DNA of 64,000 bases from CAXBNB01 sp965267535 (GTDB taxonomy: Bacteria; Bacteroidota; Bacteroidia; Cytophagales; Cyclobacteriaceae), in the NCBI GenBank assembly GCA_965267535.1, contig OZ254082.1, forward strand, positions 3,410,001-3,474,000, in the 5' to 3' direction. The position numbers and the translations under genes were made by a program. The notes below the pieces were generated by a model. That model saw only the letters and a program-made list of their open reading frames with translations, had not been told where the DNA came from and did no database searches. Positions 1-7,774 of this stretch are shown piece after piece (within the stretch, counting starts at the first letter, position 1; each line of letters starts with the position of its first letter).

Positions 1-3000
1 CTTTCCACTCCGATTTTGCCAATAAGGTCTGTTGGCAACACATAGCTCAGGTTTACATTTTTCAACCTGATGTACGCTCCGTTTCTCTTCCAGAAAGTAG
101 ATGCGGCATGCCCCAGCTCCGGCCTGCCCCAACCTACTATCTTAGGATAGGCTCCATCGGTATTATCGGCCGAATAAGCATCTGTCCAAAGCTCAAAATA
201 AGGTCGGTCATCTATTTGGAATACCCCGCCTGTGGTGTTGAGTGTGCGCACATACTTATCGTATGGTCCTACGCCCTGAAACAACACATCCAGCGTGAGT
301 CCTTTCCATGAAAGCCCACCATTTACTCCATAATTAACCCTTGGGGCTGTGTTTTCTGAGATTATCTTTCTGTCAAACCCGTCTATTTTACCGTCAGGGC
401 CTTCGGAAAAATCCTGTCCGTTGATATCTTCAAACAGGATAACTCCCAACTCAGGCTCTCTTCCAAACTGGGTAAAACCATCGGGAAGTGCATCTAAAGT
501 TGCCTGATCTCTGATAATGCCTTTTGAAACATATCCTACCAGAGGATTGCTGGCCCTGCCTATGCGGGAATTGATATCGAGTATACCTTCCGCTTCGGGG
601 TAGCTTACCCATTCGTTTCTGGCGTATCCCATGTTCGCGCCTACCTTAAAGGTGATGTCATTGCCAATGTTGCCCTTGTACTGAATAATCATCTCATAGC
701 CATTTACTTTTCGCTCAGCTATATTGACCTGAGGCAATCCCGACCCAAATGTCTGAGGAATGGTAGTGACCTGTGAGGCCAACACATCGGTAATGTTGTT
801 GGTAAAAATATCGAAAGCGAAAGTCAGCTTGTCTTGCCAAAACCCGAAATCCATACCGAAGTTGGTCGTTTTGTGTGTTTCCCAGGTAATGTTGGTATTG
901 GGAATAGTACCCGGTGTAGTAATACCGGCACTCAGCCCACTGGCAAACAGGTAACTATTTCCTTTGGTAAAGTTGTTTTGAAACTGAAAAGGAGCTACCT
1001 GATCAAATCCGGTAGTACCTACCGAAAATCTCACCTTCAGGTTGCTGATAGGGTCTATATCAAAAAAGTTTTCTTCAGATACTCTCCAGGCCGCTGATAC
1101 CGACGGGAAAAATCCAAAACGATTGCCCTTTGGAAAAATATAAGAGCCGTCAGACCTGAACGAAAATTCTGCTATATACTTCTCTGCATAGTCGTAATTC
1201 AGCCTACCAAAATAAGACACCCTTCCTGTGTTTCCTTCTCCTCCATTGAAATACCGTCTCTCCGAACTACCCTGTGTTGCCAGTATCTGATCGATACTTC
1301 TTGACAAAAATTCATTAGCTGATCCGTTGAGAGACTTGCTGCTCACTTCTGCTACTTCGCTACCCGCCATGAAATTTATGCCATGCTTTCCTATAGTAGT
1401 GGTATACCTCAAAAACGTGTTGATTTGGTATCTTTCATTGAGAGAAACAGCTTCATCTATGCCTTCGAATGATCTGGCCAGGTTATTGGTTACAACCCTA
1501 TTGAAATTAATTGGTCCGGGTATAAATTGATCAGCTCCGGATGTACCTACAGGCTGTATCTCATAACTTCTGTTGTGCAGCACATAGTTTTTTTGGTTTC
1601 TGGTATCCTGCCTGTAGTTACCCAATACTTCCAGACTTAACCCTTCCACTTTTGGTATATCCAGCTTCAGGTTCAGGTTGGCATTGAATGTATTGTATGC
1701 TATTCTTCTGTAGCTGTCGCTGTTTACAATTTCTACGGGGTTAAATCCTCCAAAACTTACAGGATAACCATCAGGATCCTGACTCGTGGTGGGTGTTCCG
1801 TCGATCTTGGTGTAGTGCGGAGCAAGTCTTGACCAGTTGAATGTAGAACGATAAAAATCCGCTACGGTAAATCCTTCTCCATTGTCCCAGTCGTAAGGCC
1901 AGTAAAAACGATCTGTTTCTCTTCTGTTTCCACTTATATTGGTACCAATAGTGAGGTATTCGTTTACTTTGGCATCTATTTTCGCTCTGAAATTGTACCT
2001 GTTGAAATTGGTGTTGTGATAGGTACCGCTCGACTTATTGAAGCCTGAAGAAATGAAATAAGACACATCTTCTGTACCTCCGCTAAGTGAGAGGCTATGC
2101 TGCTGAGATGTAGGATCCTTAAATATTTCGTCATTTACGTCTCTGTAATCCAGACCTCTGGCCCATTCGAGAACCTCTGGTCCAAATGGAGCCGGGTTTC
2201 CATTATTGATCTGTTGGTTGTTTCTATGGATAATTTGCTGCTCGGCTGTATAGTCCTGTATAGGTTCTGTAGGCGAGCCAGTAGCAAAATTGTTGTTGTA
2301 TGTAAACCGCACTTTTCCGGGCTTACCAGATTTGGTAGTGACCACTACTACGCCTCCTGCAGCTCTGGCCCCATATATGGCTGCCGTAGCGGCATCTTTC
2401 AAAAATGAAATGTTTTCAATTTCATTGGGATCCAGCACGTCAAATTGTGACTTATCACTGATTACATTGTCTATTACATACAATGCTTCTGTATTTGTGC
2501 CTCTTATATTGATAGAGGATGGTGCTCCCACCAGCCCCGAATTGGTAATCGACTGCACACCCGGCACTCGTCCCGCTATGTTGTTAGACAGCTGTGCGGT
2601 AGGTATAGATTCCAATTCTGTGGCGTTTAGCGTTACTGCCGACCCTGTAAGGGTAGCTTTCTTTTGCGTACCATACCCCACTACCACTACTTCTTCCAAT
2701 GTTTCGGCATCCGGAGCGAGTTTTACATCCACTACAGTCCTGTTGCCTAATTCTATTTCCTGTGTTTTGTAGCCTACAAAAGATATCACCAGGGTAGTGC
2801 CTTCGGGCACGGATAGTTTATAGTTGCCGTCCAGGTTGGTAGTAGTACCTATGGTAGTTCCTTTCACCAATACAGAAGCTCCGGGGAGCCCTTCTCCATT
2901 TTCGTCTGTTACATTGCCGCTAACGGTTACATCATTGCTTATCACCACCTCCACGAGGCTGTTGTCTTTGTTTTTGCGTTTGCTGATGTTAATAAAGTTG

Positions 3001-3338
3001 TTGATTTGACGAAATTTCAAATTCGATTCTTTGGACAGTTTCATCAACACTTCTGCTACTGACGCTTGCTTATAATTCAGGCTAATCAGCTTATGTTTAT
3101 TGAGGTCATTTTTGTCGTATGCAAAACTAAAGTTGGTTTTAGCTTCGATTTCGGCCAGCACCTGAGGTAGGTTTGAGTTGGTTACTTGTATATCTACCAG
3201 CACTTCCTTTATACTACTGGCTTTCTGTGCGTTACCGGTTGAGGCTACCAACACACCTGCCATTGTACAGAGAATTATCATGCCCAAAAGCGTATACTTC
3301 GACATCATAAAAATTATTCGTAATAGTTTTAATTTCAT
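1..3338 (-). CDS. SusC-type TonB-dependent receptor with STN domain (C-terminus cut by window edge)
   Basis: Outer-membrane TonB-dependent transporter of the SusC/RagA type, which imports oligosaccharides together with a SusD lipoprotein (SusD would lie left of this window). About 1112 residues are visible. In order: a signal peptide ending near VASTGNAQ, an STN domain (about 45-115), a carboxypeptidase-D-like regulatory domain with GKVTDENGEGLPGASV-type sequence (about 130-215), the TonB box/plug region starting with EEVVVVGYGTQKK, then the beta-barrel up to the window edge. The STN domain and the upstream FecR and sigma genes indicate trans-envelope signalling of the FecA/FecR/FecI kind. 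The ATG at 3338 is chosen because it starts a normal signal peptide and aligns with the starts of the two other SusC proteins here. Substrate cannot be read from the sequence; the divergent xylose operon makes a pentose-containing glycan possible. Confidence 0.93.
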   Translation of the reverse strand, partial: MKLKLLRIIFMMSKYTLLGMIILCTMAGVLVASTGNAQKASSIKEVLVDIQVTNSNLPQVLAEIEAKTNFSFAYDKNDLNKHKLISLNYKQASVAEVLMKLSKESNLKFRQINNFINISKRKNKDNSLVEVVISNDVTVSGNVTDENGEGLPGASVLVKGTTIGTTTNLDGNYKLSVPEGTTLVISFVGYKTQEIELGNRTVVDVKLAPDAETLEEVVVVGYGTQKKATLTGSAVTLNATELESIPTAQLSNNIAGRVPGVQSITNSGLVGAPSSINIRGTNTEALYVIDNVISDKSQFDVLDPNEIENISFLKDAATAAIYGARAAGGVVVVTTKSGKPGKVRFTYNNNFATGSPTEPIQDYTAEQQIIHRNNQQINNGNPAPFGPEVLEWARGLDYRDVNDEIFKDPTSQQHSLSLSGGTEDVSYFISSGFNKSSGTYHNTNFNRYNFRAKIDAKVNEYLTIGTNISGNRRETDRFYWPYDWDNGEGFTVADFYRSTFNWSRLAPHYTKIDGTPTTSQDPDGYPVSFGGFNPVEIVNSDSYRRIAYNTFNANLNLKLDIPKVEGLSLEVLGNYRQDTRNQKNYVLHNRSYEIQPVGTSGADQFIPGPINFNRVVTNNLARSFEGIDEAVSLNERYQINTFLRYTTTIGKHGINFMAGSEVAEVSSKSLNGSANEFLSRSIDQILATQGSSERRYFNGGEGNTGRVSYFGRLNYDYAEKYIAEFSFRSDGSYIFPKGNRFGFFPSVSAAWRVSEENFFDIDPISNLKVRFSVGTTGFDQVAPFQFQNNFTKGNSYLFASGLSAGITTPGTIPNTNITWETHKTTNFGMDFGFWQDKLTFAFDIFTNNITDVLASQVTTIPQTFGSGLPQVNIAERKVNGYEMIIQYKGNIGNDITFKVGANMGYARNEWVSYPEAEGILDINSRIGRASNPLVGYVSKGIIRDQATLDALPDGFTQFGREPELGVILFEDINGQDFSEGPDGKIDGFDRKIISENTAPRVNYGVNGGLSWKGLTLDVLFQGVGPYDKYVRTLNTTGGVFQIDDRPYFELWTDAYSADNTDGAYPKIVGWGRPELGHAASTFWKRNGAYIRLKNVNLSYVLPTDLIGKIGVE

Positions 3339-3351
3339 AACTTTGTGGTTT

Positions 3352-3478
3352 GGTTTTAGTAATAAAATCAATCTCTCATTTCCTGTTTTTACCGAAGGAG
3401 CGTCAACTGTTTTCGGCAGGTGAGGAAATGAAACATTCCATCCGGTTCCCCTTCTAAAGGGGGATCGGTTTGTGTTTT
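3352..3478 (+). ncRNA. Predicted antisense RNA opposite the susC leader (locus 1)
   Basis: Prediction only. On the plus strand TAACTTTG (3338-3345) matches the Bacteroidota -7 element TAnnTTTG and overlaps the susC start codon; no good -33 element is seen. A strong intrinsic terminator follows at 3442-3478: a 10-bp stem CCGGTTCCCC / GGGGGATCGG, a 7-nt loop, then TTTGTGTTTT. Two stem pairs are G-U in plus-strand RNA and would be A-C mismatches in minus-strand RNA, so the fold favours a plus-strand transcript. Further pairing (TCATTTCC with GGAAATGA, CCGAA with TTCGG) suggests a structured RNA of about 125 nt. The same layout occurs before the two other susC genes. Confidence 0.4.
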
Positions 3479-3484
3479 ATAGGA

Positions 3485-4522
3485 TCACTGCTTCATTGGC
3501 ATATTCTTAAAGGTTATCGTTACTTTTTCGTCTTCTATCACGTATTCAAAGTTTTTGGTAAAACTCATACCTTGCAAAATACTGCTGAGGTAGTCGTTTT
3601 GAAAACGTGCCGTATAGTTCCATTCTTTAAAATCATTTCTCCGGTTGTTTACCGTAAAGTCCACTCCATACCACCTCGACAGCTTCGTAATCACCTGATC
3701 AAATGTTGCATTTTTAAAACTGAGTACTCCGTCTTTCCACGCCAATTCATGAGCTGGATCAAAGGTCGACTTATGCATCCTGTTTTGTGATTTGTCTACA
3801 CGTACTTTCTCTCCCGGCTTTATAAACAACTGATTGTCGTGATGAGGCTCACTCAACGACACCAGTACTTTACCGGACTGCAGATTCACATCTACAAAAC
3901 TATCTTCCCGATACGCCTGTATGTTGAATGATGTGCCGAGTGCTGTGGTTACAACATTGCCGGTCTTTACAGAGAAGGGGTGCCGGGGGTCATGCGCTAC
4001 ATCAAAATAGGCTTCTCCTTCCAGCTCCACTTGTCGGTTTTCGGAGCTAAAGGGTTTTGTATAAGTCAGGGTGCTTTGCGCATTTAGCCACACTACCGTA
4101 CCATCCGCCAAAAAAATACGGGATTTTTCTCCCAGGCCATTGGTTTTGCGCACCCATTGCTGTGTGGTTTGCGGAGTATTTGCGGGAGTGTCTGTATAGT
4201 TTTGGTACAAAAACAGCGCAACAACAGCTACCGAAGCTGCAGCCATCCAGTAACCGATGTTTCCAATCAGATGCCTTGTTTTGGTAAAACCCGAAACACC
4301 GCCTTTCTGGTCTATCTGACTCTCTATATCTTTAAAAACTGCGTCAGCATCCGGCATAAGGCTTTTGGTCTCCAGCTGCTGCCAGGCCTCTTCCGAGAGT
4401 TTTAGCAGTTTTTTATTTTCTTCCGAAATATCAGACCACTGCTGTACCTGCTGGCGCTCTTGCTCTGTCGCTTCGCCGGAAAGTACTTTGGCCATGATTC
4501 TCGAAAACATTGGTTCGTTCAT
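3485..4522 (-). CDS. FecR-family anti-sigma factor
   Basis: Inner-membrane anti-sigma protein, 345 aa from the chosen start, that would hold the neighbouring ECF sigma factor until the SusC receptor signals. An N-terminal cytoplasmic region is followed by one membrane segment (about 86-107, MAAASVAVVALFLY), a periplasmic FecR domain (about 125-215, with the typical LADGTVVWLNAQSTL and VELEGEAYFDVAHD), and a C-terminal DUF4974 domain ending near the stop. A GTG at 4558 is in frame, but it overlaps the 29-bp ECF-promoter-like repeat (4553-4581), so transcripts from that promoter would start downstream of it; the ATG at 4522 (MNEPMFSRIM) is preferred. It lies 146 bp upstream of the susC gene and 74 bp downstream of the sigma gene. 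Confidence 0.93.
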   Translation of the reverse strand: MNEPMFSRIMAKVLSGEATEQERQQVQQWSDISEENKKLLKLSEEAWQQLETKSLMPDADAVFKDIESQIDQKGGVSGFTKTRHLIGNIGYWMAAASVAVVALFLYQNYTDTPANTPQTTQQWVRKTNGLGEKSRIFLADGTVVWLNAQSTLTYTKPFSSENRQVELEGEAYFDVAHDPRHPFSVKTGNVVTTALGTSFNIQAYREDSFVDVNLQSGKVLVSLSEPHHDNQLFIKPGEKVRVDKSQNRMHKSTFDPAHELAWKDGVLSFKNATFDQVITKLSRWYGVDFTVNNRRNDFKEWNYTARFQNDYLSSILQGMSFTKNFEYVIEDEKVTITFKNMPMKQ

Positions 4523-4552
4523 TTTATTGCTAGTAGGTATGTCTTGCCCTAG

Positions 4553-4581
4553 GGACACAGGTTTTGAAAAATCCCCTTACA
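4553..4581 (-). promoter_or_regulatory. Candidate ECF-sigma promoter of the fecR gene (repeat copy 1)
   Basis: On the minus strand this site reads TGTAAGGGGATTTTT, then a variable stretch, then TGTGTCC. It is 26/29 identical to the site at 5273-5301 upstream of the sigma gene. The conserved GGGGA and TGTCC blocks, about 16 nt apart, have the form of the -35 and -10 elements of an ECF promoter. Position just before both regulatory genes suggests sigma autoregulation. No other copy was noticed in the window. Confidence 0.5.
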
Positions 4582-4596
4582 GGTTTTGAAAAAAAA

Positions 4597-5199
4597 TCAC
4601 GAGCCGGTTTTGAAATCCTTTGAAACCTTCAGCTGAGGGGAAATGTCATGGTGCTGTACAAAAGGAATCAGTGCTTGTCGCATTTTAGCGTATGCCCTAC
4701 CCATCTGCACTTCCACTGTTTTCACAGACAGGTTTAGCTGTTCGGCTACCTCTGCATATTTCATTCCGTCTTCGCGAACCATCCGAAAGATAAGCCTGCA
4801 TTTAGGAGGCAGTTCCTCTACAGCAGCTACTATTTTTTCTTTCAGTTCACTATCCAAAAACTGCTTTTCAGGGTTTTGATGCGACGACACAAAGGTATAC
4901 TCTTCACTATCGAGCGTCTGAAGCAATAAACCACGGTTGTCTCTTATATAGTTATAGCATTGGTTTTTTACCGATACATAGAGATAGCTGTCCAGGTTCT
5001 TTACATCGCCAATCGTTTTTCGCTGATTCCATACTTTTACAAAAATAGCCGAAACCACCTCCTGTGCATCAGTGCCCGATTCCAGTATAAAAAAAGCATA
5101 ATTCAAAAGACGCTGATAATAGATATCAAATAGCCGACGAAAAGCCTGCCTGTCGTCATGGCGGCATATCGCATACACTATTTGATCTATAGCCTCCAT
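4597..5199 (-). CDS. ECF-type RNA polymerase sigma factor (FecI-like)
   Basis: Sigma-70 family extracytoplasmic-function factor, 200 aa from the chosen start, that would direct RNA polymerase to genes of the SusC locus. Region 2 is visible as RQAFRRLFDIYYQRLLNYAFFILESGTDAQEVVSAIFVKVW. Region 4 shows the sequence ELPPKCRLIFRMVREDGMKYAEVAEQLNLSVKTVEVQMGRA, split here by a typical helix-turn-helix. A TTG at 5280 is in frame but overlaps the promoter-like repeat (5273-5301); the ATG at 5199 (MEAIDQIVYAICRHD) gives the normal length for the family. FecR and susC follow on the same strand, the classic order for this signalling module. The xylose operon is transcribed divergently. Confidence 0.92.
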   Translation of the reverse strand: MEAIDQIVYAICRHDDRQAFRRLFDIYYQRLLNYAFFILESGTDAQEVVSAIFVKVWNQRKTIGDVKNLDSYLYVSVKNQCYNYIRDNRGLLLQTLDSEEYTFVSSHQNPEKQFLDSELKEKIVAAVEELPPKCRLIFRMVREDGMKYAEVAEQLNLSVKTVEVQMGRAYAKMRQALIPFVQHHDISPQLKVSKDFKTGS

Positions 5200-5272
5200 A
5201 CCGGCCTTCTCGTCTATGTGCGTCTTCTTTCTCAAAATTTTACATACTGTCCTGCAGAAAATCTTTTCCAAT

Positions 5273-5301
5273 GGACACAACTTTTCAAAAATCCCCTTAC
5301 A
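5273..5301 (-). promoter_or_regulatory. Candidate ECF-sigma promoter of the sigma gene (repeat copy 2)
   Basis: Second copy of the repeat described at 4553-4581, differing at three positions and upstream of the sigma start codon at 5199. In minus-strand orientation it carries TGTAAGGGGATTTTT and TGTGTCC. The spacing and the position before a sigma gene fit positive autoregulation; this is inferred from the repeat. Confidence 0.5.
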
Positions 5302-5535
5302 CGCCCACCAAAAAAATTAGAGGAACTCGAATATCTGTGAAGAATAGAGGCTAAAATTAAGCGATAAAAGAGTGCAAACTTCCCCTCCTTACTTTTATTT
5401 CACTTTTTATTTCCAACACGACAATTCCTACCTTGACGTAATGATGAGCATACGCTCGCAAACTAAAAAGCCCAAAACCACAATACCCACCCCGCTACAC
5501 CACGTCATACAACTCAAATATTCAATCAAACGACG

Positions 5536-5543
5536 TATATTTG
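5536..5543 (+). promoter_or_regulatory. -7 promoter element of the xylulokinase-HTH gene
   Basis: TATATTTG is an exact match to the Bacteroidota -7 consensus TAnnTTTG, 21 bp before the ATG at 5565. That implies a very short leader of roughly 15 nt. A -33 TTG is not obvious. Confidence 0.5.
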
Positions 5544-5564
5544 GCGTAAACTATTCACTAAAAC

Positions 5565-7541
5565 ATGTATTTGATAGGATATGACATTGGAAGCTCATCC
5601 ATCAAGGTAGCGCTAACAGAAATCGACTCACACACAACGGTAGATGTACTACAATACCCCGAAAATGATTTTGATATAATAGCGCGCCAAAGTGGCTGGG
5701 CCGAACAACAACCCGAACTCTGGTGGCAGGATCTCTGCATCGCCACCCGAAAAATTATTTCCAGAAACAACATCCGCGCCACCGACATCAAAGGAATAGG
5801 CATTGCCTACCAGATGCACGGCCTGGTACTGATCGACAAGGACCAGCAGGTACTCCGCCCCTCCATTATCTGGTGCGATAGCCGGGCGGTATCCATAGGC
5901 AACAAGGCCTTCAAAGACCTGGGAGAGGAAAAATGCATCCAACACTACCTCAACTCCCCAGGCAACTTTACCGCATCGAAGCTGAAATGGGTAAAAGACA
6001 ATGAGCCGGAACTTTACGACAAAATTTACAAAATACTACTCCCGGGCGATTACATCGCCATGAAATTTACCGGACAACCCCGCACCACCATTTCCGGTTT
6101 GTCTGAAGGCATACTCTGGGATTTTAAAGCAAAAGCAATTGCTTACGACGTGTTGCAATACTACGACTTTGACCCAGACCTAATACCCGAAACAACCCCT
6201 ACATTCTCTTTGCAGGGACAGGTGACCCGCGAAGCTGCCGAAAGCACCGGACTAGCTGCCGGTACACCCATTACCTACCGCGCAGGCGATCAACCCAACA
6301 ACGCGCTGAGCCTGAATGTGCTCAACCCCGGAGAAATAGCGGCCACCAGCGGCACATCCGGCGTGGTATATGGTATAGTAGATCGCCCGGCAGCCGATAT
6401 CAAGTCGCGCGTCAACTCCTTTGCCCATGTAAACTACGAAGACAATCACGATCGCATAGGCGTACTGCTCTGCCTCAACGGAGCTGGGATACAATACGGG
6501 TGGATGAAAAACCAAATTGCACTGAGTGGCCGCCACTACGACGACATGGAACGCATGGCCAAATCTATCCCCATAGGATCGGATGGACTATGCATACTGC
6601 CCTTTGGCAATGGTGCCGAACGCATGCTCGAAAACAAAAACATAAACTCACACATCCTCAATCTGGAGTTTAACCGCCATACGCGTGCGCACATTTACCG
6701 TGGCGCACTCGAGGGAGTGGCTTTCTCGTTTGTACATGGAGTAAACCTGCTCAAAGAAATGGGACTGGATGTGGACATCATGCGGGTAGGAAACGACAAC
6801 ATGTTTCGCTCTGAGGTATTCTCCATGACCATAGCCACCCTGCTCGACTGTCACATAGAAGTAGTAGACACTACCGGTGCGGTAGGAGCCGCCAGAGCTG
6901 CGGGCGTAGCGAGTGGCATTTACAGCAGCCTCGAAGAAGCACTCTCCGGTATCAGCCCCATGATGATACACGAGCCTCGACTAAACCAGGCCCAGTGCAA
7001 TCAGGCCTATAGCTACTGGCTCTCTTGCCTGGACAAGACACTCTACGAAATACCCTCCAGAGCCAACAGACCCGAAGCTCTGAAAGCAAAAAACCATGTA
7101 CTCAAAAAAGATATAGAAGATAAAAACAAAGAGCTGGCTGCTGCCAAAATCCAACTCATGAACAAAGATGATTTTTTACAGGATATAAAAAATGCTTTAA
7201 CAGAGTTGACAACAGCACCCTCAGACGCCTCCAAAAAGATAAACAAGCTGATTAGCCGCATCGAAAACAACCTGGGAGGCAATAAAGAGTGGCAGGCTTT
7301 GGAGGAACAATTTAACCTCGTACACAATGACTTTTTCAAAAAGCTCAGAAACGAGTACCCCAAACTGTCGATGGCTGAAGCAAAGCTATGTATGCTATTA
7401 AAAATGAAACTGTCGACCAAAGAAATTGCCAACAACCTCAACCTCTCTGTGCGAGGTGTGGAGACACGGCGGTATCGCTTGCGCAAAAAACTACAACTCG
7501 GAAAAGAACAAGCACTGGAAGAGCTTCTGGACAAGATTTAA
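5565..7541 (+). CDS. Xylulokinase fused to coiled coil and LuxR-type HTH domain (probable kinase-regulator)
   Basis: A 658-aa protein in one unbroken frame. Residues 1-495 are an FGGY-family xylulokinase, colinear with the next gene's product: phosphate-binding GYDIGSSSIK with Asp7, substrate region YQMHGLVLIDKDQQVLRPS, and catalytic GD at 241-242. Both Asp residues are kept, so kinase activity is plausible. After the usual kinase end comes about 160 extra residues: a charged coiled coil (about 503-545), a linker, and a C-terminal LuxR/GerE-like helix-turn-helix (about 600-645; LSTKEIANNLNLSVRGVETRRYRLRKKL in two blocks). This tail resembles the C-termini of many Bacteroidota transcription regulators. 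Inference: it senses xylulose, ATP or product through the kinase fold and controls the xylose operon that it heads, acting as a trigger enzyme. ROK-family repressors (XylR, NagC) link kinase-like and DNA-binding domains in a different way, with the HTH at the N-terminus. Confidence 0.88.
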   Translation: MYLIGYDIGSSSIKVALTEIDSHTTVDVLQYPENDFDIIARQSGWAEQQPELWWQDLCIATRKIISRNNIRATDIKGIGIAYQMHGLVLIDKDQQVLRPSIIWCDSRAVSIGNKAFKDLGEEKCIQHYLNSPGNFTASKLKWVKDNEPELYDKIYKILLPGDYIAMKFTGQPRTTISGLSEGILWDFKAKAIAYDVLQYYDFDPDLIPETTPTFSLQGQVTREAAESTGLAAGTPITYRAGDQPNNALSLNVLNPGEIAATSGTSGVVYGIVDRPAADIKSRVNSFAHVNYEDNHDRIGVLLCLNGAGIQYGWMKNQIALSGRHYDDMERMAKSIPIGSDGLCILPFGNGAERMLENKNINSHILNLEFNRHTRAHIYRGALEGVAFSFVHGVNLLKEMGLDVDIMRVGNDNMFRSEVFSMTIATLLDCHIEVVDTTGAVGAARAAGVASGIYSSLEEALSGISPMMIHEPRLNQAQCNQAYSYWLSCLDKTLYEIPSRANRPEALKAKNHVLKKDIEDKNKELAAAKIQLMNKDDFLQDIKNALTELTTAPSDASKKINKLISRIENNLGGNKEWQALEEQFNLVHNDFFKKLRNEYPKLSMAEAKLCMLLKMKLSTKEIANNLNLSVRGVETRRYRLRKKLQLGKEQALEELLDKI

Positions 7542-7677
7542 GCTTACGCTTTGCGCTACGTCTGTCCAAAAAGTGACGTACCAATGAATGGAAGTGAAGG
7601 AAGTTTGAAGTATTTACCTCAAACCTTTTAGAATCAAATCCACTTTTCTTTGTCCGGTCATTGAAAAAATAAAATCA

Positions 7678-7724
7678 AATAAGGATGAAATAATATCACA
7701 TTCCCCATCCTTATTGATCTTTTT
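7678..7724 (+). terminator. 10-bp inverted repeat with T-run: terminator or operator before xylB
   Basis: AATAAGGATG (7678-7687) and CATCCTTATT (7706-7715) form a perfect 10-bp inverted repeat around an 18-nt loop, followed by a T-run at 7720-7724. It lies 136 bp after the fusion gene and 50 bp before the ordinary xylulokinase. It could terminate or attenuate transcription of the first gene, or be the dyad bound by the HTH of the fusion protein; sequence alone does not decide. Confidence 0.45.
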
Positions 7725-7774
7725 CGAGACCAAAAAGCAACTACATAATTAAACTTATACCACAAAAGGACTAA

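Larger units (their letters stand above)
5200..5564. other. Divergent intergenic region between the sigma gene and the xylose operon
   Basis: A 365-bp spacer. It holds the ECF-promoter-like repeat for the sigma gene (5273-5301, minus strand) and a TATATTTG element for the kinase-regulator gene (5536-5543, plus strand). Nothing coding is convincing between them. No sequence clearly shared with the spacer before the second xylulokinase (7542-7774) was found by eye. Confidence 0.6.

Noticed and set aside
4560..4615. Three near-copies of GGTTTTGAAA around the fecR/sigma junction
   Set aside because: Short and low complexity; only the first lies in the larger 29-bp repeat, and the last is in the sigma coding end.
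7043..7534. Minus-strand 163-codon frame opposite the coiled-coil/HTH tail of the fusion gene
   Set aside because: Ser/Leu-rich shadow frame; the plus-strand tail has a clear helix-turn-helix.
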